NCBI GenBank assembly: GCA_977006965.1
Contig: OZ345353.1
Coordinates: 1,116,001 to 1,180,000 of the forward strand
DNA: 64,000 nt
Reading direction: 5' to 3'
DNA from: Phymatolithon calcareum
Lineage: Eukaryota; Rhodophyta; Florideophyceae; Hapalidiales
Below, in pieces: positions 52,075 through 62,869 of the stretch. Made by a program: the position numbers and the translations under genes. The notes under the pieces were generated by a model that was not told the origin of the DNA, ran no database searches, and saw only the letters and a list, made by a program, of their open reading frames with translations. How positions within the stretch are numbered: the stretch's first letter is position 1; each line of letters opens with the position of its first letter.

Positions 52075-52889
52075 ATCTGAGAAGATTGCCATACCTCCGC
52101 AAGGTCTCTGGCATTGCTGCTCTGAAGAAGGGTGTTCTTCGAAAAGGGTAACTAAACAGTTGATTCCAATTTTTTTGGAAGATATGCGTCACGCCTATGC
52201 GAAGCAGATAGGGAACGGAAAGTGGTACACTGACCAGAGAAATAAGACGGCACTCGTGTCCGAAACAGAAAAACGGTAGGTGCAAAGAAGTATTGTCGTC
52301 GAAATGCTCCATGTCGCTGCTCTTTCAAGATATGAAGATTGTTGACTCAACATTCCAATCCGAGATAAGGGATAACTATCAACCTTATAGAGTTTCAAGT
52401 GGAAGAATGCGTCATTCGTTGGTGCAAACTTTGTTCTTGTAGAGTATGCGGTAGTATGCAGTTGTAGTCTCTTTCATTAGGAGAGTAGAGAAGGCACAAT
52501 GGGGGAACTCCGCGCAGTAATGTCTTCTCTGCGGGGGTTAGTTTATTAGGAAACGCGTGCCCTTGGAGACGGTGACTGTCTCCACTATTGTTGAGATGTA
52601 AGCTTGTTCTTGTGTGATGGGAGTGTCGTTGTTCATGTTGGGGTATTCTAAAGAGGTGCCATTTCCCGGTATATGATAGGCGTTGGGAATGAGGACGCAA
52701 CTGGTCCTTACATTCTTGTATTTATTCCAACGACACCTACCCTAAGCTATAATGACCAAAGAACTGAATGTATGCAAGAGGCATTCTGAGTTTTTGTTCA
52801 TTGAAGAGCATGCTTTTCATAAGTGAAATATGACGATCACGAGATAGCGAGGCAAAGCCGACGGGCGAACCATTGCCGGGCTGTTCGCG
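52075..52889. other. Spacer, nothing recognised
   Basis: No supported gene, repeat or RNA. Flanked by two LINE-A insertions. Confidence 0.5.
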
Positions 52890-52900
52890 TACGCACCAGG

Positions 52901-54994
52901 GGATATTTGATGATTTTATTTTGAGAGCTCCCAAAGCCTCATCTTGGAGTAACGGGGCAGCTCTTAAATAATCTCTACGCTAAAGTCGTCTGGCTACTCA
53001 AAATGTTCTTGATTCGTAATTCTCTCCCAACAAGAGCTCCTGTGAGTCTCTTGCACTCAAACTCAATTTCTGTAGTCATCTTCGACGACGCTAGAGTACG
53101 TTGTAAGGCGACTAGTTCGATCACTGCAGTAATCCCACAGTAAGCACCCAATACTGATTTCCTCCAAAGGGGTGCTCGGTTGAATATCAACCTTAGGCAC
53201 CTTAAACGTGTTGTTCTTTCTCCTATGTTACCAGGGATCATTTACATAGGCTATGTAAAGGATCCCTGGTAGCTTGCCTTCAATTGGAATCTTCATTGAT
53301 CTGCCTTCTTCTTCCTTTTCCCATACCTTAATTGTTTCCTCTATCCTTCTCTTCTTCGTGGCAGATCCCTCCTGGGCTTTCTGAAGGGCTTGTCGCAAGT
53401 CTTCATACATCTTGAGATATTCAATATCCTTCATTGCTTCCTTTATGTCCTCATCTCTTCCAAAGTACTCTTCTGTTTCTTCAAGGCGCTTTTTGTTTTT
53501 ACCAGGCTTAATGGAAACATTTCTGCTTGATGACGTCTCCTCATCTTTGGTGGTCCCAGTCGGCACAGAACTCGCATTCGGTCCCGGCGGTGTTCGGCAT
53601 ACTTTCCGAAAACATTCTTGTAGAACAAGCCCTCTGCAGACTCGATTGCAGAGAGCAATCGATTTGTCATTGGAGTCACGTGTAACGCATACTCCCATTT
53701 CGGGATAATTAGCGACTTAAAGATCCTGATGCATGTCTCCGGTTTGAATCCTCGAACATTCACTCCAAGCTCCCGAAGCTTATGTATGCATCCTGCAGCA
53801 TTTCGAACTCTTGCTATGGCCGTGTCATCCGTAAAACCCTTGTTATTCATGTTTACCCCATGATACGAGAGTCTCCAGGCTTGATATAGTTCTCGTCCCG
53901 CCAAGTAAAAAGTGTGCTTCTGAAGCCCTTTGTACTTAAGAACTTCGCTTTTTCCTGGTTTTGTGTCCCATTTCATGCCATTTTCGCTTGCCCAAATGGT
54001 CGCTATATCAAGAAGTTTCTGCATTCCTCGTCCTGTCCTCGCTTGAAGCTGAACATCATCTGCGAACAATTGCACTGGGCTGTCTGAGACGTTGCCGTCT
54101 GTCTTGGAGACGGCTTCTGCGAATGTGTCCATGAATATATTGTCTGGGCATGGACACAGCGGGGAACCTTGAGGTACTCCTCGGTTGATGATACACCACG
54201 TTTCTGTCTCGTCTCCAGCTGACGTGACCCATGATGGTTTTAACAGGTACGCAACCATCCTTGCTATCTCTTCAGGAAGTTTCTTCGTCAGCCTCTTCAT
54301 GAGGATATCCCTGGGCACACTATCGTATGCCGCGGATAGGTCGAGAATGCCATGAACGGATGATCCTTTTTCATTGTACTTTTTGCGCGGAGTACAGCGA
54401 GATATGTGCTTCTGTATTTCCGAAAACCCAGCTGAACCTTATGGAAGCGGTAGTTCTCGCGTATGTATGCATCTAGAGCTGAGTCAATGATTTTCCTGGC
54501 TTGACTTAAAAAGAGATATGGGCCTGTAGCTTGCTGCGACATGAGCTGGGCCTTTCTTGTCTAAGGGAATCAGAGTTGCTTGGCTCCATGCCCGAGGAAG
54601 ACGTTTGAGTCTCCCACATGTTTCCCATAATTCAAGCATTATTTCGAGCCCCGCTTCTTTGTTCGCGTGAAACATTTCGACTGCAATTCCGTCTGGACCA
54701 ATCTCCTTCCCCTTCGGTGCTCTGTTGAATACTCTTGTGATGTGCCGCTTCATTGCGCTATTGAGTGCAAGCGTACGCAACGGCAGATTCCAGTCTTCTT
54801 CCGCCTTACACACATTTGAGATGTATGCTGAGAATTTGCTTGGGTGCACAGGAGCCCCGAGAGCTTTGCTTGCTCCTTTCCTCTGGGATTTTGACTTCAT
54901 GATCTTGCTTGTGGTGTTCGTCGCCTTGCTCGGCCCCACCTCCTGAAGATATTTTTCAAATTGGTCGCCTTTGGCTTTTCTCACCTTCTTCTTT
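52901..54994 (-). pseudogene. LINE-A copy A6, longest copy in the window
   Basis: A 2094-bp minus-strand copy with target duplication TACGCACCAGG (52890-52900 and 54995-55005). It includes the region before the RT (basic SKFSAYISNVCKAEEDW), the fingers (GPDGIAVEMFHANKEAG, ATLIPLDKKG), the palm (GVPQGSPLCPCP, FADDVQLQART) and the C-terminal domain. It is broken by a frameshift near 54530, one near 54330, one near 53500 and an inverted 21-bp duplication at 53229-53271. No endonuclease domain remains. Confidence 0.9.
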
Positions 54995-55005
54995 TACGCA
55001 CCAGG

Positions 55006-55479
55006 AAGGACAGCTGGCCATCATGCGCAGACTCTGCGACCGACACTGTCGCCTTTGCCCCACCGTCAGTCCCAGCAATCCGCACCACTTTGGATTATAA
55101 GAGCACAGCTGCGACGCGCACTTGGATGCCCGAAGCAAGCCTTTCTCTTCTACTCACCTACCCACAACCTTCTCTATCCTAGCGACTTGCCACTCTCTCC
55201 TCATTTAGTGGTCAAAAGGTTTTAATATGCTTTCACATTTATTTTCCTGTGCCGGATTTGGCGCAGCGTTCGCAACGGCGTGAACACGTAAGTCAATTTT
55301 TGGCTCTGAGACCGAGACTAGGTTCCTTGGGCGTCCAGAGTTGGACATCAAGGAATCTCGGTTCCACAAACTACCCCTACCAATTCAACAGATGACGTAG
55401 GAGGGCGCTTCCGAGCAAACGTCGAGCACAAGCGCTAGCTTGCCGCAAGAAAACCGCAAGGAGGAAGATTCAAAAGGTA
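55006..55479. other. Spacer, nothing recognised
   Basis: Target region of LINE-A6. Frames on both strands are short, with no recognisable protein. Confidence 0.45.
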
Positions 55480-56240
55480 TTGAGACCTCGAGCTAGACAG
55501 ACTAGCTTATAAAAGATCCCGTTTGTTCCGGAAGGCCAAATGACGAATGATCCCGACAACAGGCGAGAGTACCGAAAAGTACATAAGACCATGAGGAGCA
55601 ACATATCGAAAAAACGAAAATGTTTTAAAGAGATCGTGCAAGACATGTCAAACTCCCCTGCCGACAGGCCACTGCTAAGCTGAGTAAAATATCGAAACGT
55701 AAACAAGGCACGCTCTTGAAAAACTCAGCAATGCGCATCCAACTAGTGTCTATTGTAGGGGAGGTCCTCAATTGAGGACAACAGTTTCATACTTCTAGCG
55801 TGTTTGTAGGTACCGGTCAGCTGCCGTACAATAGACACTAGAACCGGAGGAATTTCTTGCTTACGCCCATACAATCTCATTCACATTCGAAGACCATGAG
55901 ATGGAGAAACTGGCTTTTGACGTCACCCAAGAACTGGAGGATGAAAAAGTAGCTGCAATTCATCGTGCCCCAAAACGAAAAGCCGCTGGAGCCACTGGAA
56001 TCTTTTCGGAAATGTTCCAAGCCTCGCCTGAGCTATCTGCGAAACTTATCATATGTGTGTGGTCGCGTGAAAGAAACCCCTAGCCTCTGGAACTTGATTA
56101 AGCTTCTCCCGTTCTACAAGAATGGCGTCCCAAGAGACCCTGCAAACTGCAGACCGATAACCTTTTAATCGCATGCAAGGCAAATCATCGAGAGTGCACT
56201 GGATAAAATCCTAAGAAAACACTACAATGACAATTGACAA
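55480..56240 (+). pseudogene. LINE-H fragment (pre-RT region and RT fingers)
   Basis: A plus-strand coding remnant: a basic pre-RT part (REYRKVHKTMRSNISKKRK, then PADRPLLS and VKYRNV), then HEMEKLAFDV, IHRAPKRKAAGATGIFSEMF and LWNLIKLLPFYKNGVPRDPA, up to an RQIIESALDK motif. A 99-bp MITE (55743-55841) interrupts it. The sequence is distinct from LINE-A and LINE-B fingers, so it is a separate lineage; a second piece is at 3836-3945. Several stops. Confidence 0.7.
55743..55841. mobile_element. Element D mini-MITE, 99 bp
   Basis: Perfect 15-bp inverted ends CTAGTGTCTATTGTA and TACAATAGACACTAG. A CCTCAATTGAGGA palindrome follows the left end as in the larger D elements. It is the smallest D derivative here and lies within LINE-H coding sequence. 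Confidence 0.9.
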
Positions 56241-56285
56241 ACGGAGCTTTAATTAAACATAAATCCAATCCAATCCCATAAATCC

Positions 56286-56338
56286 AGAATCTGCGTGCCG
56301 GTATAAATATAATGTATTGATACCGGCACGCAGATTCT
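56286..56338. repeat. Perfect 19-bp hairpin with 15-nt AT loop
   Basis: Arms AGAATCTGCGTGCCGGTAT (56286-56304) and ATACCGGCACGCAGATTCT (56320-56338) are exact reverse complements. It lies 50 bp after the end of LINE-H coding sequence. It could be a small TIR element, a foldback, or a hairpin RNA source. Confidence 0.9.
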
Positions 56339-56340
56339 CA

Positions 56341-58244
56341 GTATTGTTGAGAAACGTTTTCTGGGTGTTTATGTTCCAAACTGTGGAGATAAGGACATAT
56401 CGTTTCAAATGTAGACATCTACACGCCGAATTCGGATTTGTCACCATGGACGTGCAATTTATGAAATTGATAATAAGGGTCTAGAGTGGAGTGCCGCAAG
56501 AAATGGGAGGTACTGTAGGTTTAGGGACAATGACGTAATTGGTTTCGGCCCCTTCTCCATTTCTCCATTACGGCATTGCTACTGTACAGTTGTCAAATTT
56601 CACAACATTCAAACCTAATTTAATAATACAACGGTATCATACACTACATCTCTCTAGTAGACGAGGGCAGCGACTTGCACGCATAAATGCACGCATGCAC
56701 GCACTGCGAGCTGATAGAAGTCCAACGAGGACCCGTTACTGCCTACGGTTGGCATGCATTATGCTGCATGAACCTGAGATGATTTGATCTGTGAACGATC
56801 TCTCGCAACTGCACGCAATGCAGATGGCGTTACAAAATGTAGAACTTTAGATATTCATAAGGAAATAGAGTACAAAAGAAATTATTGGTATTGTGCTCTA
56901 TTTCTCGAAGAATCTCCGAAAAGCTTTTCAGTACATAACAGGGTTCGTTACTGCTCTGTTATGGCACGCTACTTTTTATAATCTTAGATGAATTTGTAAT
57001 AATTATAAATTATTTTCATCTTCAAAAACGACAAGTTTCGGGGCAGTCGGTTGCCTGAGAAGATTCCGATAGCACAACGGCTGTTGCCAAGGACAAAATG
57101 AAATAGGTACCGCTCATTGATTTCGTGCACGGCCTGAGAGAGAAAATGAAATCCCAGGAAACAGTGAACAAATGCCTGCAACTGGGCGAAAAGCTGAGGA
57201 TTTGGAGGGTTTTACAAAAAATCCAGTACTATGCCCCATATGTGTACGGGGGTCTCGAGACAGGGGCTAGACATTGGGATGACGTCGATTGGTGAGGGAA
57301 CAGATTGTGCAAGGCGTGAAGCTTGTTCTTTTAGACGAAGTGTCTTATCCCAGTTCCCGTCTGAGGAATAACTTTTCGTTTTTCGAGTAATGCAATAAGG
57401 TGTTTGGGCAAAACTTTCATGTGCCCTTAGCATCGCTTTGCCTTGAAATGCACATCAAACTGGCGTTTAGTGAAATGCGGAAACAACTCTATTATACTCT
57501 CGTGTAAAGCTTGATGTCTTTATTGGAACAAGGAAATTTCGAATCATGTATTGCATGCACAAGAACAACAATAAAGCGACATGAGCTTGCAGTTGTACAT
57601 GAAAAGACAAACCGTCAGTTGCACGTGCACTATGCAGACAAAACTGCACGTTATGCAGAGAACTGCATTATTTGCAACTCTTTCATGCACCTTTGCAATG
57701 CATAAGCGCTTACGAAAAATCACTCATGCAGCATAGAACTACTCCAGAAAACAAGAATTTTATACACCAAGGCTAATCAGTTTTGACAATATCTACTGTA
57801 GTAGTTTTCCTGCTTGCTGATAATAATTTAAGTCAAACATCAGAATCAACTGCAGGACGGTGGTTCCCAGCAAAGACAGAAATGTAGGTTTCTACAATTT
57901 TCCAAATAAGGGAAATACAACCATGCTACCACTTAAGGTCCCTACCAATTGCAAAGTGTTACCACTTTCGTCGACAAAGTTACGACTTCTCATTTTCGTG
58001 TCTACCGTGGTAACCCCTTTGGAACATATTGTAGCTTGATTCGATTGCTTGTTTGCCGTCACGAATTCAAGAAAATTTCGGGCTGAAAAAAACCACAAAA
58101 GCCGAACCGCTTCTTTCGCATGGATTCATCTCTTGGAATTTCCACGTCCTTCTACAAGCGCATCTTCTTCTCCGTCTTCCTTTTCCGACAAGGCTCACGA
58201 AGCTCAAGAATATCTTGCACGGCTCCACTTCAAACGTGAACATA
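56341..58244. other. Long AT-rich spacer
   Basis: GCACGCA units are clustered at about 56675-56710, and TGCA is frequent at 57590-57710. No open frame with recognisable content. Confidence 0.45.
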
Positions 58245-58664
58245 ATGGGTATCCTCCGAATTGTTATCGATGCGCTTTCGGCCTTCTTCTCTAGGAGCGT
58301 CCGCTTGGTTAAAGAATTCTTTACAGAGAAGTACGAGGTTTTGGAATTGGTATCCCACCGTGAAGATGAGGCCGTTGTCAATCGCCCATTTATGGAAAAG
58401 AAGCTATCATTGCTCTCTCAAGACGGTGTTAAAGAGAGCACTGTGACTACGTTGGCCGGCGTACTGCAGGTACAAGAAATCAAGCGCGTTGATTCTTTGG
58501 ATATTGACGATGTAGATATTCCACTCGCCTGGATCGAAAGTCGCATACGCATGGCCAGCAGTGAAGAGTTGTTGGCGAAGGTGCTGGAGCGCGTGTCTTC
58601 TGGCGAAGAGGAAGAGGATGACTTCACTGAACTCGTGGTTAATGATTCTGGGCTTGGGGAGTAG
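58245..58664 (+). CDS. Small acidic protein, unknown
   Basis: A 139-residue frame from ATG at 58245 (CATAATGGG). The N-terminus is an amphipathic or hydrophobic helix (GILRIVIDALSAFFSRSV); the rest is acidic, with LDIDDVDIPLAWIESRIRM and a GEEEEDDF tail. No domain recognised. The frame stays open upstream to about 58053 without another obvious ATG. Lack of any second copy, a normal codon pattern and the clear charge layout favour a real single-copy gene over chance. Confidence 0.5.
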   Translation: MGILRIVIDALSAFFSRSVRLVKEFFTEKYEVLELVSHREDEAVVNRPFMEKKLSLLSQDGVKESTVTTLAGVLQVQEIKRVDSLDIDDVDIPLAWIESRIRMASSEELLAKVLERVSSGEEEEDDFTELVVNDSGLGE

Positions 58665-59589
58665 AATTCTAATATTAGGGCGCACTGATGGCGACAATAT
58701 TTCATTGCTTCGAATGAATGAAGAGTAGTCCAATTTAGTTGACAACCTATTTCTCGCAATATATAAAGCAAACAACGTTGCTCAGAGATGGCTCTTCCTC
58801 ATTTCTGTCTGTTGAGAGCTCGTTCCGCAAGAATGCAGTCTGTTTCAACTCGGGACGAGATGTCTTTGGATTGCGACTAATTTCGTAAATCTCTACTTAT
58901 AATTATTTCCAATTTGCTAGTTTCTAGTTCATGAAAATTTCCCTCAATTGAGGGGCACTTTTCCCTCTACTGAGGGTATGAGATTCAAATAATTTTTTGC
59001 AAACGAAAGCTTGACAGCGTTAAGCTTATGGATAGCCACAACGCGCTTCGTGAATCAATCTCAACCAAATGAATGCGAGAGATGCATGTTTCACCACCAT
59101 AAAGCTTGTTACATGATGAAAAGATGGCAATCGTTTTCCTCACTTTGCAAGATTTGCGGTTGATTTGCGCGGCAAAAGTAGCCGCCATGGCATTCGAATT
59201 CTTCCTTTTCTTCTCGGCGGGAGTGAAGTGGGTTCGAACACCGCTCTCTAACGTAAATTGACTGAATGTTGACGAGTAGTACTGGAGTTAAATTCGGTAT
59301 CAATGAATTGCTAAATCAGTACTTCATGTTATCTTTGCTGCATCACACGCTGCTGACACTCTGGATGGGCTTCAGAGATTAGAAACGAGTTAGTAACCAA
59401 TAAAGTTGCGGGAACGAATGTGTTAACACGAAACGACCATTGGCGCAGTGGGTTCGTCGTTCGACGCCGAAGTATTCTCGGCGGTCTGAGCTTTCGAGGA
59501 GATAGAACACTTGCGTATCGTATGCGTACACGACATTCGCTGGTTTGGAGACAGAAGGAGCTCCCTCGATGCGCTGACCAGGCAAGGCT
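58665..59589. other. Spacer with an element D scrap
   Basis: 58940-58985 contains TTTCCCTCAATTGAGGGGC and ACTTTTCC as at 31355-31380, a relic of element D without ends. Nothing else is supported. Confidence 0.5.
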
Positions 59590-60625
59590 GGACGTATGGG
59601 CAGAAGACAAGCCGTCGGATACTATGCACACCTTCCACATTGCGGGTCGAGTTCTTCATCAAGCATGGAGGCTCTCGTATCTCGGGATAAGCATGAACCA
59701 CAAAAGCGTAACAGACGACATGGCGCTATAAAGAGTACGAAAAGCAGTGGGGTGTATACACAAACTGGGGGATATTGGAGTCAATGTTCGAGGATTTCAG
59801 CCTGTGACATGCATTAGAATCTTCAAGTCGCTTATTTTGCCAAAGTGGGCGTATTCACTCCACGTGACGCCACTGACAAAACGATTACAATCAGCAATCG
59901 AATCTGAAGAAGGTATATTCTTCAAGTATGTTTTTGGGACATATGCCCAGCACCGTCATTGTATAATGCGAGTTTTGTGCCTACTAGACCCACCAGCCAT
60001 GAGGAGAAGACAACAGGCAGAAAGGTTTTCTGCAAGTCTAGTGTGACAAAACAAGCGCCTCGATGAGGCAGATGAGTATTCTGGGAGAGATGAAGACATT
60101 AAGGAAGCAACCAAGGACATAGAGTGCCTCAAGAAATATGAAGATCTTCGGCAAGCTGTTGATAAAGCGGAGGAGTGCTCAGTCTCAAATAAAGGGCGAC
60201 GAAAAGAAATAATTGAGTTATGGGCAAAGGAAGAAGAGGGCAGATTGCTCGAGATACCAACTGATTCGAACAATCTACCGGTGGTTCTCCGCGTAAGAGA
60301 AAGGTCGACACGGTTGCGATGCCTACGGCTGATATTCAACAGAGCACCTCTTTGGAGAAAATCAGTACTAGGTGCATACTTTGGTGTCACAACCGTGATT
60401 AAGCTGGCCGCGCTCCAACGCATTCTATCTTCATCCAAGATGAGCCCTGAAAGTGAATATGAATGTAAGCGACTCACTAGAGTACTTGTTGCGAGACAAA
60501 TACGAATCAAGGATATACTGAATAGTCAAACTACGTTAGCTTAGAAAATCGTGCGAAAGCGGCCCTGTTACTCTTGAAGAGAGGCCTTGGGACCTTTTAA
60601 AAATAATTCAACTCATATTCCATCT
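59590..60625 (+). pseudogene. LINE-A copy A8, connection region to tail
   Basis: Plus-strand LINE-A C-terminal two thirds (HQAWRLSYLGISMN, VGCIHKLGDIGVNVRGF, RIFKSLILPKWAYSLHVTP, TRLRCLRLIFNRAPLWRKS) with two in-frame stops, ending GGGACCTTTTAAAAATAATT. The tail is degraded compared with other copies. It lacks the palm, so it is 5'-truncated near 59590. Confidence 0.85.
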
Positions 60626-61165
60626 GATACTATGGGAAGGCTGATTGATGAAATGATCACTTGCGTAGCAATTTGGATCCCAAGCTACTGTGGGCTCCCT
60701 GGGAACAAAAAAGGGACGACCTTTGCTCTAAAAGGCATTACTGAGTCAAGTCTGGTGACGCATCATATTATACCCTTAACCATAGAATCTGCACGGTCGG
60801 TTGTCAATCGGCACCTGTCGGCAAAGCTTAGGAGCATCCAGTTGTTACCCCCAGAACGCAATATAAGCCACAAGCGCGCTGAAACTACTCTCAATCAACT
60901 TGCCGCACTATGATCCTCGCTGGTAACAGTTTTTCAAGATGTTCCCGTTGAATGCGACCCTATATGCAAGACCTGCTCAGTGGGAACCAAGGAGACCATG
61001 GAGCATCTACTCCTACGCTGTAGTGGACGGAATGTATCAAGGCGCCAGACTATTGGTAGAGTTATCACCAAAACGGTGGGGGAAATATGCAATGAGAAAC
61101 GGGTCGAAGTACTCACGTTCGTGAACATGAGGGGCTGTTTGAAGACATCCCAAAAATCTTAGAGG
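60626..61165 (+). pseudogene. LINE-G C-terminus: RNase H end and zinc knuckle
   Basis: Directly after LINE-A8 the plus strand reads VAIWIPSYCGLPGNKKG, the WxPxHxGxxGN signature of the RNase H domain of I/Jockey-type LINEs (the His is Tyr here). Then, after a frame change near 60912, it reads CDPICKTCSVGTKETMEHLLLRC, quoted as CDPICKTC and ETMEHLLLRC, the usual C..C....H....C knuckle. LINE-A, B and C lack an RNase H in the parts seen, so this is another clade. 5'-truncated and frameshifted. Confidence 0.75.
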
Positions 61166-61379
61166 GCGTAACTAAGAGAGCCCCGAAAAGGGCACCCAGT
61201 GCTTCTGAGGACTGCATTGCAGCTTGGTTCGTCTAGTGGTTAGTTGCGAATGGAGCAGGAAAATTGGCGTTTTTTGATGAATGTTGGCGAAGACGAGTAC
61301 TGTAAGCAGGACTTGGCAGTGCTACGTATTTCCAGTGTGGGCTCGGCCCAAGGAGCCGAGCGGGATGAAGCACCATGAA

Positions 61380-61862
61380 CAGGATTTTATGAATTGATGC
61401 TAACAATCTTGGCGGTCTTAATCTTAATCTTCTTCACTGAATGCAGAATTACGACCCATTTTACCCCCAGTGACGTGCTTGCGAGATCACCGATTTTCTC
61501 TTAAATTACATCCTGAGCCGTACTAATCACATTTATTGACTTGGAAATGGCTGCCTACAGTCCACAACATTCTTATCGACTAAGCGATTTCGTTTCCTTG
61601 GCATGTTTGGCTGCACCGACCCGTGGACGGGAGTCTTTTCTTGCGACACCGCAGGTCTGATTCTTAAGAATAGACAGCACGTTTTTGTTCCTAGCTCAGG
61701 ACAATGTGATTTTCAGGTAATAGTTGCGCTACTTCTCGCACAGAAGGCAAGATCAGCTTTACGACTCTGGCGTGAGCGAGCTGTCTCGCCTTCGTTTTAT
61801 AGATTCTTTCGAGCTTTTAAATCGCCCCTCAATTGAGGTGGTTAGTAAAGTAGACACTAGAA
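61380..61862 (-). mobile_element. Element D2, inverted, partial
   Basis: The right end carries AGTAGACACTAG and CCCCTCAATTGAGG. On the minus strand the interior repeats the D1 protein remnants (SKS, EKI, VKWVVI, KKIKIKT). It is truncated at the left. In-frame stops. Confidence 0.7.
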
Positions 61863-62360
61863 GCCCTGAGAAAACGAGGACCGCTGACAAATTCTATCAT
61901 TTAAGCGGCTGGACGATGATTAGGTCGCTTGCAGAGACTTTCCAGCCCAGAGAGCCTCCCTGAAGCGATCGCTGGGTTCTCGTCTGTCAGGCTAAAATCG
62001 CATACATGTACGACCTCGCGGGGTCGATGTTTGGGGCTGAGGTTCTCTCTTTCTCAAATGGGGAATTTCAAAAGCTTCCCTAGAGCAGTTCAACAGACTT
62101 CTGGGTACTATGATAGTCTTCAAGTCGGCTGAAAAGTGACACCGTCGGGTACCTTAAAATCCTTCGCTATGCGTACCCTTCGCTCCGTCCTGCGAAGAAG
62201 GCCCAAGCTGGAAACCATTTTTAATCTCACATCTATACGTCGACTTGTTACACTTTGCATATTCACTGGGGCATAAGCTCATGACGCCCTTGATATCCGA
62301 TGCAGGGCTATGATGAAGCAATAAAAGATTTGTGTAGCAATCACATACACGCAGTATGTA
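61863..62360. other. Spacer between D2 and the LTR-like region
   Basis: No supported gene or repeat. Confidence 0.45.
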
Positions 62361-62797
62361 TGTTACGCAAGTTTCTGTACTGTAGTAAACTGTAATTGTA
62401 ATTTACTGTAATTTATGGCTCGACTTTCTAGAATACTTTTCATGAAATATTTGTAGAAACATCTAGAAACACATTCGAACTTTCTAGATATATCTGGAAC
62501 ACGAATAGAACTCTCTAGAAACATCTAGAAACTAATTGGACATTTCTAGATTGTTCTAGAACAGGAAAGGAACTTTGTAGAAACATCTAGAGAAATGAAA
62601 TGTGCGATTTTCGTGCACTTAAGTTACGATAGAAAAAAAATAGGATATGTCTATATAAGCTCCGCCTAGAATCCAACTAGCGGACCGGAGGAGGACAGAC
62701 AACCAACGGCTGATAATAAGTAAATAAACAAAGAGTAATATTGTAAATACAAAACTCTCACGAGCTCAATCAATCCATTAATTAGTCATTAGATTCA
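62361..62797 (+). mobile_element. LTR-like promoter with heat-shock-element-like array
   Basis: It starts TGTTACGC and ends ...AGATTCA, with a primer-binding-like TGGTTCCGTC three bases later (62801). Within it are at least eight TCTAGA-centred motifs, including TTCTAGAA (62426-62433), TTCATGAA (62439-62446) and TTCTAGAA (62554-62561), the dyad TTCnnGAA bound by heat-shock factors. A TATATAA box follows at 62652-62658, and AATAAGTAAATAAAC at about 62713 could end transcripts. The layout suggests a solo LTR or the 5' LTR of a truncated retrotransposon. No second copy and no clear target duplication are visible, so the boundaries are provisional. Confidence 0.45.
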
Positions 62798-62869
62798 ATT
62801 TGGTTCCGTCTTAGAATCTTCTTAGGAGTGATAGTTTGCGTAAAACAGGTTTAGTTCACCTGGGCGGTA

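Noticed and set aside
56675-56710. CRISPR-like direct repeats (GCACGCA units)
   Set aside because: Units are 7-8 bp without regular spacers, and the window is eukaryotic.
59225-59245. GGGTTCGAAC, T-loop-like
   Set aside because: The flanking 5-bp stem does not pair and no tRNA body is present upstream.
61230-61265. tRNA-like start (GTCTAGTGGTTAG)
   Set aside because: It resembles a D arm and box A, but no anticodon arm, T arm or acceptor pairing follows.
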